64,000 nt of DNA. Origin: Ceraceosorus guamensis. Taxonomy: Eukaryota > Basidiomycota > Exobasidiomycetes > Ceraceosorales > Ceraceosoraceae. The DNA is taken from NCBI RefSeq assembly GCF_003144195.1, contig NW_020290010.1, positions 62,001-126,000 on the forward strand, written 5' to 3'. This document shows, one piece after another, positions 1 through 9,992 of this stretch (positions within the stretch are counted from its first letter, which is position 1; each line of letters begins with the position of its first letter). A program made the position numbers and the translations under genes. The notes beneath the pieces are model-generated. The model did no database searches and was not told the DNA's origin. It saw only the letters and a list, made by a program, of their open reading frames with translations.

Positions 1-932
1 GCACGGGTAGGAGAGGACAGCAGGCATTGTCGGCTGCATTCTTGCAGCCTGCGCCGAGCGAGCATTGGACGCGGCACTCGACTGCAGGCCCTGGGTCTTT
101 GCCAGAGCAGCTAGGAGAACCAGCAGCGTGCGGACATGTGCCGCGTGGGGACGCCATGGACGAGGTGAGTGGGACTTCATCAGTGTCCTCCGAATGGTGA
201 TTGTTCGCGCGTTTCCCAACACAGAAGGGATGATAGATGACTGCCATGCAGGGGAATCGATGCGCACGCTGACGATCATGGGCCCGCGCTTCGACTCAGG
301 ACACGCCACCTACCTTGACCCCACCCTCTGCACCATTTGCCCGATGGAGCTCCGAGTCCACCTTGCCACAAAGTCCCATACGCAAGTCGGGCTCCTCTAT
401 GCATTCGCACACTCCCATTCGACCTTCGCCGCTAGGGGATGGAGGGGGGGATCGTAGGAGAAGCTTACACGATGCGGAGGTGGGCAGATCACCCACATCG
501 CCTGCTTTTCAAACATTGAGGAGTCCGGCGAGTACACCCAGAAGGTCTTTGAGTACTGGTTGGGCCATTGGGGCTCCAAGAGCTGCATATCCTGCGGCAT
601 CACACGCGCCGCGCCCCGCATCGCAGTCCGAGGCGGACATTGGGATGGTGGAGAGCGCATGGATGGATTCGGCAGGCGGTATGCACATGGACACAGGTCA
701 AGGCGAAGCTGAGCCTGACCGCGGCGCGATGCAGAGGGAATGGGCAACATCGTCGAGCGGTCGACAGACGCCTGTGCAGCGTCCACCTTCTCCCTTTTTG
801 GTCAGGGAAGATGCTCAGGCTGCGGTGAGGGAACACGCTAGACGAGGATCGTTGAGCATGGCGGATAGACCTAGCATGCTCTCTCATCCCAGGTGGAAAC
901 ATCTTGCTCCTTCGCCGCCCCTCTCTCCCTGA
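1..932 (+). CDS. 3' end of an unknown Ser/Pro-rich protein (partial)
   Basis: Two exons can be read in one frame: 3-164 and 300-932, joined across an intron with a GTGAGT donor at 165 and a CTCAG acceptor ending at 299; a GCTGAC branch-like site lies near 267. Both exons end in phase 0. Without this intron the frame stops at once, so the splice is needed. The visible 265 residues are rich in Ser, Pro, Arg and Ala, with many SP/TP pairs and RRxS sites such as RRGSLS near the end, which look like kinase target sites in a disordered tail. No catalytic domain is visible and the 5' end lies outside the window, so I assign no function. It could be the tail of a kinase, a transcription factor or a scaffold. 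Confidence 0.55.
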
Positions 933-2606
933 AGCGATATCGGCCTTGACGACCGCGGGAGATGTGCGCACCCTACCAAATGCGACCCTCGCCACTCCAC
1001 GTCTAGTCGCTTCTTCTCCTGATACATATGGCTGCGCAATCTTTGTGCTCTTGAATGCCTCCCACGGCATCATTATCGTTATGTTACCAATCTACAGATG
1101 AACGGCTTGGGGCTACCACATGAGAATTGCTCATCAAGACTCTCCCCAGGACCACTTTGTTTCCTGGGCATCCACGTCTCTTACGCCCCCACCCTCCCCC
1201 CGCTTTTCTTCGCTTTCCTTCCTTTTGCGATGTTCAGACCATCTCCCACGTGTAACATAAAATACTATACTCATATCGATGTGACTTGCGGATCCCACGC
1301 CCAGACTCTTGCCTACGACAACATGCACACTCACACGCGTCTAGATAAAAGTATCTGTTCAGCCTGCCATCTCTCACGTCTATCGATCGCTGGCATGCAT
1401 GCATGCTGAGATCTCGAATGAATCGCGAGGGTTGAGTGTATACGTCGACCGCACGACATGATCCTGCTGCGCTCCCCCCCCCCCCCGACACAAATTATCC
1501 GTTCAAGGCTTGATCTGTTCCGTTCTATTTCTTGCCACTTGACTTTTCCCTCTTTCCTTGCAACACAAGTGTGCTTGCGAAAGAATAGCAATGGGGAAAC
1601 AAGAGTAGCTCGAACAGCTCGATCGTGATGTGCTCCGCGACGGTACGGTACAGCAGAACTCTTGCTGGATGATGCTCCTGATAGCGCCGTATGTATAGAA
1701 GGGCAGTCGGGAGTACGGCCGCGGGGGTGCTGTGCATATAGCTGTTTGCGCACGGACCCCATTTCATTTCAAAGCTTGGCCCCCGCGCTCTTGCCTTTTA
1801 ATTGCGTCGATGCTGCGCGCGCGCATGCTGCCTAGCTGCCCCCCACTTCTTTTGGGCAATGGAATTCAAACTTTTGCGACCATCGCGGCAATCACGAATC
1901 AAGCTTATTAGTTGCTGTCATGATTGGAGCACAGGTTCGTTTATCTGGGTTGAATTCCGCATGGAGCGTGGCTTTTGCTTGCTTGCTTGCTTGCTTGCCT
2001 GCTTGAGGGCGGGTTGTGACACGTGAGCCAAGAGTCACGGTGAGCGCGCGTCCAACCAAGCCTTGCCAACGCGTTGCTCATCTTCTTGACTTGCACTCCG
2101 CGCGCGTGCAGCAGGGCATGTGCGTGCGTGCAATTTGTATGCCTAGCTTCCCATTCTTGATTCGTGATTTCAGGTCACTCTGCGATTCACGATGGAAGAT
2201 ATATTCGCGGTGAGTTTCAAAATGAAAACATTCACTTTTACGACAGGATGGAATCAAATGCTGCTTCAGAATCATTTGCTGATATGCAACAGCTTGGACA
2301 TCATGCAATTAAGCTCTGCTGAAAGGTCTGTCACTGCCCATGACGCCCAACACCCAGCAATAAGGCCCAACTAATTGCCTTCATTACCAACGATTAGCAA
2401 TCAACAACGCCGACGGAGGATCACCTTGTCTCTGGATCGTCGCCTAGCTGCTCAAATGCATATGTGCGACTCACGCGAGCAATCAAATCACCAATCACGA
2501 TCTTGAATCTCGAATGGTGAATCAATCAAGCCACCGCGGTCGCCATATACGATAACTCAGCAGCTACACAGACCGCGGTACACAGCACTCACGCTCTGGA
2601 CTCTAA
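933..2606. other. Gene-poor spacer
   Basis: I see no supported gene. Open frames on both strands here have no start context, splice sites or recognisable protein and look like chance frames of GC-rich DNA. The stretch holds a C run near 1477-1487, a GCTT simple repeat near 1977-2005, and several AATCACGA/TCGTGATT-type words between 2150 and 2540. It ends in the promoter of the glutaminyl cyclase gene. Confidence 0.6.
1977..2005. repeat. GCTT simple repeat
   Basis: About six GCTT units in tandem followed by an interrupted unit. Similar GCAA/GCTT runs recur in other spacers of this window (for example 31482-31501). Confidence 0.8.
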
Positions 2607-2612
2607 TATAAA
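2607..2612 (+). promoter_or_regulatory. TATA box for the glutaminyl cyclase gene
   Basis: TATAAA lies about 135 bp before the first in-frame ATG (2743) and about 465 bp before the preferred ATG (3073). It is the only clear TATA-like word in the AT-richer end of the spacer. Position and sequence are seen; function is inferred. Confidence 0.4.
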
Positions 2613-3072
2613 CGCTGCTCATACAAAGCCGTGAGTGTACAGACCCGTAGTGCGCGCGCACGCGTGTGTGGGCGCCCGCCTCGGCCAACGAAGCGAATTC
2701 TGCGCCCGCGCAAGATACAGGACCAAGCTTGCGCAAGGATACATGGCGCTCGCCCCACCACCTGCTAAACTCCTTTCACCACCATCCAACACTCACGAAG
2801 ACGCAGAGAAGGGGGGGCAACGCACTCGAGCGTCAAGTCCAAGCTTTCTTGCAATCTTTCAGGCGTATTGCCTCGACCGTCCACACATACACACGCACGC
2901 AGGACTGCTGCTATCAAAATACAAGCTTGCAAGGAAGGAAAAGGAGGCAATAACCAAAGCCAAGTCTACGAGTGCGACTTCTCTTTTCCAAGATTCTTCC
3001 AATCCCACCTTCATCTCTACACCCTTTCGACGCCCTCGGTCGCTGCGACACCTGCAGACAGATCGAGCCACG

Positions 3073-5172
3073 ATGCGGTGGGAAAGAGTCTCGTGGTGGG
3101 CTGGCAACGGGAACGGGCACGGGAATGGGAAGGGGAACGAAGCTGGGCCATCTAGTCTGAAGGAGCAGCGTGAAGAGGAGCGCGAGCTCAGTCGAGCAGG
3201 CGGACCATCTCGCTGCAACAGCCAGCACGGCTGCAGAATTGTCAACCGGAGATGCAACACCACCACCATCATCAGCAGCAGCAGCAGCAGCAGCAGGAGA
3301 AGGAGAAGGTCGACATGGACTTTGAGAGGGGGCAGTAGAGCTTGGGCAAGTCAGAGCGCTGTGATCTGCGTGGGTCTGTGCCTGCTGCTGCTGGTGACAG
3401 CGAGCACAGCTCAGCGCAAAGCGTCGCTGGAGAAGCGTTTCGAGCGCTTGAAGAACCTCTCGCTGATCCCAGCTTTGGGCGATCCCGCTCGATTCGTAGA
3501 TCATCGAGATCGCACCTCTCTCCTCTCTCGCATCCTCATTCCTCGCGTGCCCGAGAGCGCAGGCTCTAAAAAGGTGTTGGATGCATTAAAGGAGCCTTTT
3601 GAAGCTCTGAACAAGGATGCCAAATCTTTGGGTTGGCACGTGCAGACGTTGCCCTTTGAGACCAAGACGCCGCATGGAAACAAAAAGATGACCAATCTGG
3701 TCATCACCAAGAATCCAGCTAGTCCTAGACGTCTTACGCTTGCCGCTCATTACGATTCCAAAGTGCTGCCACGAGGGTTTTTGGGTGCGACGGATAGCGC
3801 TGCTCCCTGCGCCATCATCGTCGATACCGCTATTGCCCTCGATGCGGCACTGGACAAGGCGGAGAGGAGGTATGCCAAGGAAGGAAAGGGTAAAGGATCG
3901 GATGTCACTTTGCAGCTCATCTTTTTCGACGGCGAAGAAGCTTATGGACAGTGGACGCACACAGATAGCATATATGGCAGCAAGTAAGTGTGTGGGAGCT
4001 TTCATCTCGTCGGGAGTGCTGGGACGCAATCGTGTGCGCGTTGGTTTCTTTTCTTTTTTTTTTGTTTTGTTTTTTTTTTTTTTTTGAAAAAGTCCAGCAA
4101 AGCTCAACCCCATTGCGCTCCCTCTTTTTCCCGCTTTTCTCTTTCCCTTTCCCTTGGCTGCCCGAAACTCGAAGGGATTTGGCGAGCAATTGGACTCGCT
4201 CCGCACACTCGCCGCCGCACGCACCACCAGTGGGAGCAGCGCGTCTGTCTCAAGCTCGATTCGCGAGCGAAAGGCCTGTACGCAGCATCGACACGATAGA
4301 GCACCTAGTTCTACTCGACCTCCTAGGAGCTAGTCATCCACAGATTCCTCCATATTTTCCAGGCACCAGCTGGTTGAATACGCGCTTGTCCGAAGCTCAA
4401 AAGAGGCTGCAGCAGGAATTGCTCTTTTGGCCACCTAATCAGACACCCAACAGGCATGATGAGAAATGGTTCGGTGGACATGCGTGGGGTGGCATAGAGG
4501 ATGATCATTTGCCCTTTCTTGCAAATGGAGTGCCTATCCTTCATCTCATTCCCACGCCATTTCCCGCAGTTTGGCACACCATGAAGGTGCGTATCTATCC
4601 CCCTTTTTCTCCCAATTCGTCTTTCCACATTCCATGATACCCGCGCCTCCATCCCCGCCCCCGTCCGCATCCAGCTACGCAGACTCTGACACATCCTTCT
4701 TCCTCCTCCTCCTCCTCCTCCTCCTCCTCCCTTCATCCCCGTTCGCATGCGCATCGTGCTTGCGACTGCAGGATGACGCCTCTGCATTGGACTACGGCAC
4801 AAACTACGGCTGGACCATGTTGATGCGTCTATTCGTCGCCGAATATCTCAATCTAGCAGCAGCGGATCTGGAACAAGCTCCACGGGCCAACAGGCAAAGA
4901 GAAGAGGTGCGAGAGGAGCTGCTGGAGAGGCAGGTGCAGCAGGGTCAGAGAATCGAGATGGGCCGTTTGAACGCAGAGACAGAGGCAGAGGCGGAGGCGC
5001 ACAAGGCGCAGCCGTTGCGTGCGCGAGATGTGGACGATCTGGTGAGCTCTCTCTCTCTCTCTCTCTTCCCCCTCTCCGGAACAGTTTTGCCTTTTTGCTC
5101 TTGCTCCCGAAAGACGTTGTTTGGCTAACTCCAAAGCTCTCTCGACCACTTTTCGGTGCTGTGCAGCAGTAG
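3073..5172 (+). CDS. Glutaminyl-peptide cyclotransferase (M28 family), membrane-anchored
   Basis: Converts N-terminal Gln or Glu of peptides to pyroglutamate, a zinc-dependent reaction in the secretory pathway. Exons are 3073-3983, 4175-4586, 4772-5041 and a tiny 5167-5172, giving 532 residues. Visible family marks: AAHYDSK (about 224-230), ATDSAAPC with zinc Asp near 241, FFDGEEA with the Glu pair 288-289, EDDHLPF, and VWHTM with the third zinc ligand His near 438. A hydrophobic segment at about 95-112 after a basic, Gly/Asn- and Ser-rich head suggests a type II anchor, as in Golgi QPCTL. The second exon is placed at 4175 because it restores GSKDLASNW, matching the family's GSRHLA block; its acceptor is a weaker AAG. 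The last intron (GTGAGC donor, CTAAC branch, GTGCAG acceptor) leaves only Gln-stop; reading through would end at 5128. An in-frame ATG at 2743 would add 110 residues, but 3073 has the better context. Confidence 0.88.
4047..4085. repeat. T-rich tract inside intron 1 of the cyclotransferase gene
   Basis: A nearly pure T run with a few interruptions, lying between the 3984 donor and the 4174 acceptor. It probably serves as an extended polypyrimidine tract. Confidence 0.75.
4701..4731. repeat. CTC trinucleotide repeat inside intron 2 of the cyclotransferase gene
   Basis: About ten CTC units in tandem between the 4587 donor and the 4771 acceptor, again a pyrimidine-rich intron stretch. Confidence 0.8.
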
Positions 5173-5219
5173 TTTGAAGCACCATCGCCCCCCCCCCTTT
5201 TTTCGCGCGAACGATCAAG

Positions 5220-5851
5220 ATGCTTTACACGTCACCACTCGAATACATGCCCCTCGCGACCCTCGTCGCCCAAGCTTCATTGCACGCTCTCACAAACCGG
5301 TCCCCTGAGCCCCCTCCTCCCCTTGGGTTACGATTTGGGCTTGATCCGCAAGTGACGCTCATTCACGCTCAACTCTTTTTCGCTTTCTCGAACGAAAGAG
5401 GTGAGCTGCCAGCGCTGCCAGAACGCGACGCTCCGAGTGCCCTTTTCTTGTTTGCCTTTCGAATTTCGATGTTCGACTATACGCGGAAAACATTCTAGTG
5501 ACTTTTTAGTATACGGTGACGCGGTTTCGCCAGCGGGGAAAAGGGGAGACGGGGGAAACGGTTTGGCGAGAGGAGAATGGGAGAAGCAAAAGGAAAGGAT
5601 GTAGGCTGGTCGAGGAAGAGAGAGGAGCGTGGATGCATTGTTGCCGTGCTGCAGCAGACGAAGCGGACCAAGTCGAGGCGAGGAAAGTTGCAGCGTGCGA
5701 GCAGATGCCCGCCGTGCCAAAAGACTTCTTTGATGTCTGGACCAGCGAGGATTGGAAAAAGGAGCGTTGGGATACAGAAGAAGGCGAAAGGGAGAGAACG
5801 GTCGATGACGCAAAGGCACGCATTTTGAATCGGACGAGATTACTGCGGTGA
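5220..5851 (+). CDS. Small unknown protein, two-exon model
   Basis: I do not recognise this gene. An ATG in good context (AAG before it) at 5220 opens a frame to 5400, where a GTGAGC donor follows in phase 1. A CAGCAG acceptor near 5654/5657 rejoins a frame that runs to a TGA at 5849, giving about 124-125 residues. The C-terminal half is highly charged, has two Trp in the block FFDVWTSEDWKKERW, and has the composition of a real protein. No signal peptide or membrane span is evident. Weak points: no good branch site precedes the acceptor, and the gene begins only 48 bp after the cyclotransferase stop. It could be a separate gene, a bicistronic partner or a mis-split 3' exon of that gene. Confidence 0.4.
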
Positions 5852-6184
5852 GATGGTGTAAGGTAGGAAGAAGGCGCAACCAGCTGGCCGCAAGGAAGCA
5901 GCACGACCTTCTCGTGCTCGTGGCTGGCACTTTTGCTATACGGATTCAAAGAGTCTGATGCATGGTTGCCTCTGGTGATGATGCGGATGACGAAAGCTGA
6001 CCCCGAGAAAAGGACAATGACGATGACGCGGGTTAGGTCTGGAACAAGGGCGCAAGATTAGGGATGGAGAGAGGTGCGCGGAGATCGGGGCCCGGCCTGC
6101 GCGCCTGGATGAGAGTGCGAATCGGTAGAAAGCCTGGAAAAGCGCGCGCCAAGGTGCCTTGAAATCTGTTGGCACCGCTGCAGC
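5852..6184. other. Convergent spacer
   Basis: About 330 bp between the 3' end of the small plus-strand gene and the stop of the minus-strand LIM-binding gene. It must hold both 3' ends. I see no extra gene or strong hairpin. Confidence 0.5.
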
Positions 6185-9100
6185 TCACTGGCGAGCATTT
6201 TGATTTGCTCGTTGCATTTGTTCGAGCTGCGCAGCATGCTCTGCGAGCGGATCAAAGTCCAGAGCGACCGCTGGCGAGAGCATGGGATCAGCATTGCTGG
6301 GCATGACCGAGTGAGAAGCCAGGGGCGAAAAGGCAGGCAAAGCTGCGCGAACATCTCCAGGTAGCGAAGACATGGGCGTATGGTTGCCTGCAATATGGGA
6401 CTGGAACGCAGCGCCTCCCGACACTGGAATGGGTCCTTGCTGACTGGCCGAATTTGCCGCGGCAGCTGCAGCTGCTCGAGCCGCCCGCTCAGGAGGTAGG
6501 GAGAGCTGAAAGGACGATGCTTGCTCTTGTTGCCTCTCCAGCATGGCGCGAACTTGATTGGCTTGGATCTGTTTCTGTGGCTCAAGCGGGGCCTGACCAG
6601 CTTGAGCTTGCAGATGAGGAGGGAGCATGTTTGACAGATTAATGTCTGGTACATTTTGCCCCTGTCTCTGATCGATCGCTGGAGGAAGTGCCGTTTCTGT
6701 AGGACGCAAAGGCGACCCGTCCTGACCATGCTGCGACTCTCTGGAAGGCTGCTGTCGGTGATTCTCAATTGGAGCCTGAGGCGCAAAGAAAACGCCGTTG
6801 TTGAACACGGGGGGAGTGAACGGATAGGCGATCTGTGACAAGACGCGCGGAGCTTGTTGAGGATCGATCACTTCGTACCGAGTAGCTTCTCCAGGAGCCG
6901 AAGCCATCACAGCATCTTCAGCAGGCGCGAAGTCCTGCTCTGCTCCCTCGTGCGCGTCTTCGTCCTGCGTACTTTCAAGGCTCTGAGTCGCGCTCTTGTC
7001 TGTTGGTACGAATTTTGCGGTCGCAAGATGAAAGGCGTGCTCCAGACGGTGCAGCTGGCCATCGTTGACGTAGTGTGCCTGGATGCGGACTTCACCGCCC
7101 TGCCCATCGGGCCCGGGTGAGCCGAGCAGAACGCCGCTTGTGTGGTCGCCATCCTTCCAATTCACCCACGCAGGATGCGCAAGAAGACTGTAGACGGCAC
7201 GTACAGAGGCGTGTCGTGGATGCCAGACGCGAACGTTCCACTGCCACAGCAAGTCTCCGCTAGTGTAGGCCACTTTTTGCGCAGGGCTGGGAATGCACGG
7301 CTCGAATTGGCGAAAGTCCCAACTCGAGATGGGCGTGCCGTCCGAAGCGGTGGATCCCGTCCCGACCTTTTTCGCCTCGATGATGTAGATGTGCGAGCCT
7401 TTGGACTTGTGCTTGCTGAATTGACCGGATGGCATGCTGTTCTTTGCGAAGCGAGAAATGTAGGGCGAGGACCAGAGGTACAGCTTGATTGTCCTGACAG
7501 AAACGCCGGGTTCGAGTCGTTGGCCTACAAGATCCTGAAAGGAATTTGTGAATGCCTGGATGCGGAATTTGAACGGCCGAAAGTCTTCTGATTGCTCGAG
7601 GCGAGCCACTGCAAGAGAAAGCGGGGACAATCAGCAACGCACTCGACGCAATAGGAGCACTCAACTCACTTCGTTTGGGCATGAGCGTTTGGTGAATCGG
7701 ATCGCCGTGGCTATCGGTCGCCTCTAGATCGGAGCACACGCCGCGGAGGTATTCGAAAAAGACGACGTCAAGTCGAGCACGCAGCTCCGGAGAGATGGCA
7801 GACCCGCTCGTTTTGTTCACGACGCTGTCATTCTGAGTATCTCCTCCGTCTTCATGAGCTGCGCTTGCCCTCCTGGACCTTCCAGCTGCTAGAGCAACGG
7901 AATCAGCAACGTCTTCCTGAGCGTCTTCGAAGCCAGTGTCTTCGGGCGAGGGCGGGCGAAGCGGTTGGTGTTGACCTTGCTGCAAGGCCACCCCAGCTAC
8001 GCCATTCGTGAGATGGTTGTACTGCGCCGATCTGCCCAGGTCCGCAGCAAGCCCGAGACCGCCGAGGGACTCGCTTGCCGAAGACTGACTGCGCGACCGA
8101 GCGTCACCATCATAGTACTGATTCGCAGGAATAGGCGCAAAGCCTTGCGCGTAGCTCGAAAAGGGAAGCTGGTTGGCCACAAATTGGCTAAAAGGCGTAT
8201 GTGGTGTGACTGGCGACTGCTGTTGAGAAGAATCGTGCTGCGCTGTGCGGAAGCGTTTCTGACTTTGGTGCCCGTCTTCCTGCCCAGCCTCTTCGTTGCT
8301 GGTCTGGAATTGCGTCTGGATAGTGTGCAGCTGAGGGACCTGTGGCGCTGAGACGGTGTGGTGGAGTGGAGGAGCCGACATTGGAGGTACAGGGATTTGG
8401 ACATGACCCACACCTGGCGCTTTGATCATGCCTGGAGGTGCCGAGGGCGGAGCAGAGGGCGGGGCAGATGCAAGCTGCTCGATGGGCGTGCCATCCTGTG
8501 CTCGCAGTGTTTTGAAAGGCATGACATCCAGCTCTTCCAGCACGGGTAGGGCCCTCTTGCGCGCACTCTCGCTGTCCATAGTGCCTGTTCTGCGGTGGGT
8601 CTGATCTTGAGGATCCATCTTCGCCGGCTGCAGCGACTGTTCCGAGCTCTCGGAGTGCACTAGCGCTGCACTGCGAGATCCAAGCTCGCCAATCTGGGTA
8701 AGACTACGCTGCAGGTCGCCTAAGCACTGGCTGCTCCCACCATGCTCTCCTTGGAGGAACAGATCCCTCGCGTTGATGGCGAGCTCCGCCACGGCCTCCA
8801 ACAAGGATCCAATCTGACCGATTGCCGCGACGCTACTCTGTTCTGCCTCGAGCGCTGCGTGGTCCGGACCGCTAGCTGATGATGCGCTCGAGCGAGCTTG
8901 GTGCAATTGAGCCGAGGTCGAAGGCGGCAATCCTTGCCCACGTTGCAGTGACTGAACGCCAGGCGGACCCATCGCTTGCACATCGCGGCTTTGGATGCTA
9001 GCGTGAGGGCTGTGATGGTGTCCAGGCATACTCTGATGAGCCGCCGAGATTGCGCCTTGCAGGCTGTGAGCCTGGGCTCCTTGTGACGGCTGGGCATGAC

Positions 9101-9992
9101 TCGCCTCTCCTTGTTCCAGAGCGCGAGGAGTAAGCGAGTTGTTGGGGTCGTTGGACGTGGCACTGGTTGCGTCAGCCGTAGGCCAGCTAGCGCCAGGAGC
9201 GTTGAGATGGGCGAGGGATGTGGTTGCATCCATCAAGCTGGAGAATGGGTCTTGGAAAGCCGGCTGACTGGTGGGCATACTAGACAGGCTTCCAGAGGTA
9301 AAGAAATCTGCTTGCTGAGCCAAGTCCTGGGACGGCTGAGCTGAGTGGGAGCCATGCAAGACTGGCACGGCGCCAGCCTGACCTTGGGAAGGCATGCTTG
9401 GGTGGCTGGGTTGAGCGCCATGGCTTGGGTGTGTTGCGTCGTGATGAGGATGGCTAAACATCTGTGACGAGCCCTGTGCCTGTGCCTGTGCCTGCGCCTG
9501 TGCTTGAGCTTGAGCTTGGGCTTGGGCATGGGCATGGGCATGGGCCTGAGCTTGTTGCTGCTGTTGCTGTTGGCGCTGTTGTTGTAGGGCAGCCGCGAAA
9601 GCCGTCTGGACTTTAGAGTGCTCTCCAGGCGTCTGCGGCATCGTAGAGTGTCCCCACATGCCATCAAAAGAGTGCTCAACGGCGTAACCCGAATCGTTGA
9701 CAGAGTAAGAAGAAGGAAAAGATCCGAACGAGTCTGCGCTCGAGCCATTCCTTCGATGAGCCTGCACCGACCCCGACGCGCTGCGGTTGCGAGGCAAGGC
9801 GGCAAATGTGCGAGTGGGCGCTTGGCCTGACGCTGCGCCGAAGCTGGCAGAGGCTGGGTTGGTCGAAGGAGGCAGGGCAGAGACCGAGCCAGCGGGTGTA
9901 TGCGAGATAGCAGAAGCCAGCTGAACAGGCTGCATCGGATAGCCAATGTTTTGCCCTTGGCTGGGTTGTCGCGCGTGGTGACCGCTACTCAT
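6185..9992 (-). CDS. LIM-domain-binding co-regulator (Mfg1/PtaB/Adn1, SEUSS-like)
   Basis: A nuclear scaffold that in fungi partners LisH/Flo8-type factors to control filamentation, adhesion and development (family knowledge). Exons 7670-9992 and 6185-7608 join through a 61-nt intron (GTGAGT donor, CTTGCAG acceptor) for 1248 residues. The first in-frame ATG is at 9992; the open frame reaches further upstream without an ATG. The LIM-binding domain starts near residue 735 (RARLDVVFFEYLRG), crosses the intron at MPKRMARLEQSEDFRPFKFR, and continues through WDFRQFEP and WNVRVWHPRHASVRAVYS to about 985. The N-terminal 700 residues and the C-terminus are low-complexity Gln, Ser, Ala and Pro, with a poly-Gln and Gln-Ala run, as usual for this family. 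Which of the Mfg1, PtaB or Adn1 roles it plays is inference. It is the first gene left of a 5.6-kb spacer that probably carries its promoter. Confidence 0.87.
9474..9588. repeat. Gln-Ala coding minisatellite in the LIM-binding gene
   Basis: On the plus strand a run of 6-nt TGTGCC/TGAGCT/TGGGCA-like units next to a TTG/CTG run. On the minus strand it encodes alternating Gln-Ala and His-Ala preceded by poly-Gln. The reading frame is intact, so length change in steps of two residues is tolerated. Confidence 0.8.

Noticed and set aside
5328-5930. 200-codon minus-strand frame opposite the small gene
   Set aside because: Ser/Leu/Pro/Arg composition is the expected shadow of the charged plus-strand exon; no motif.
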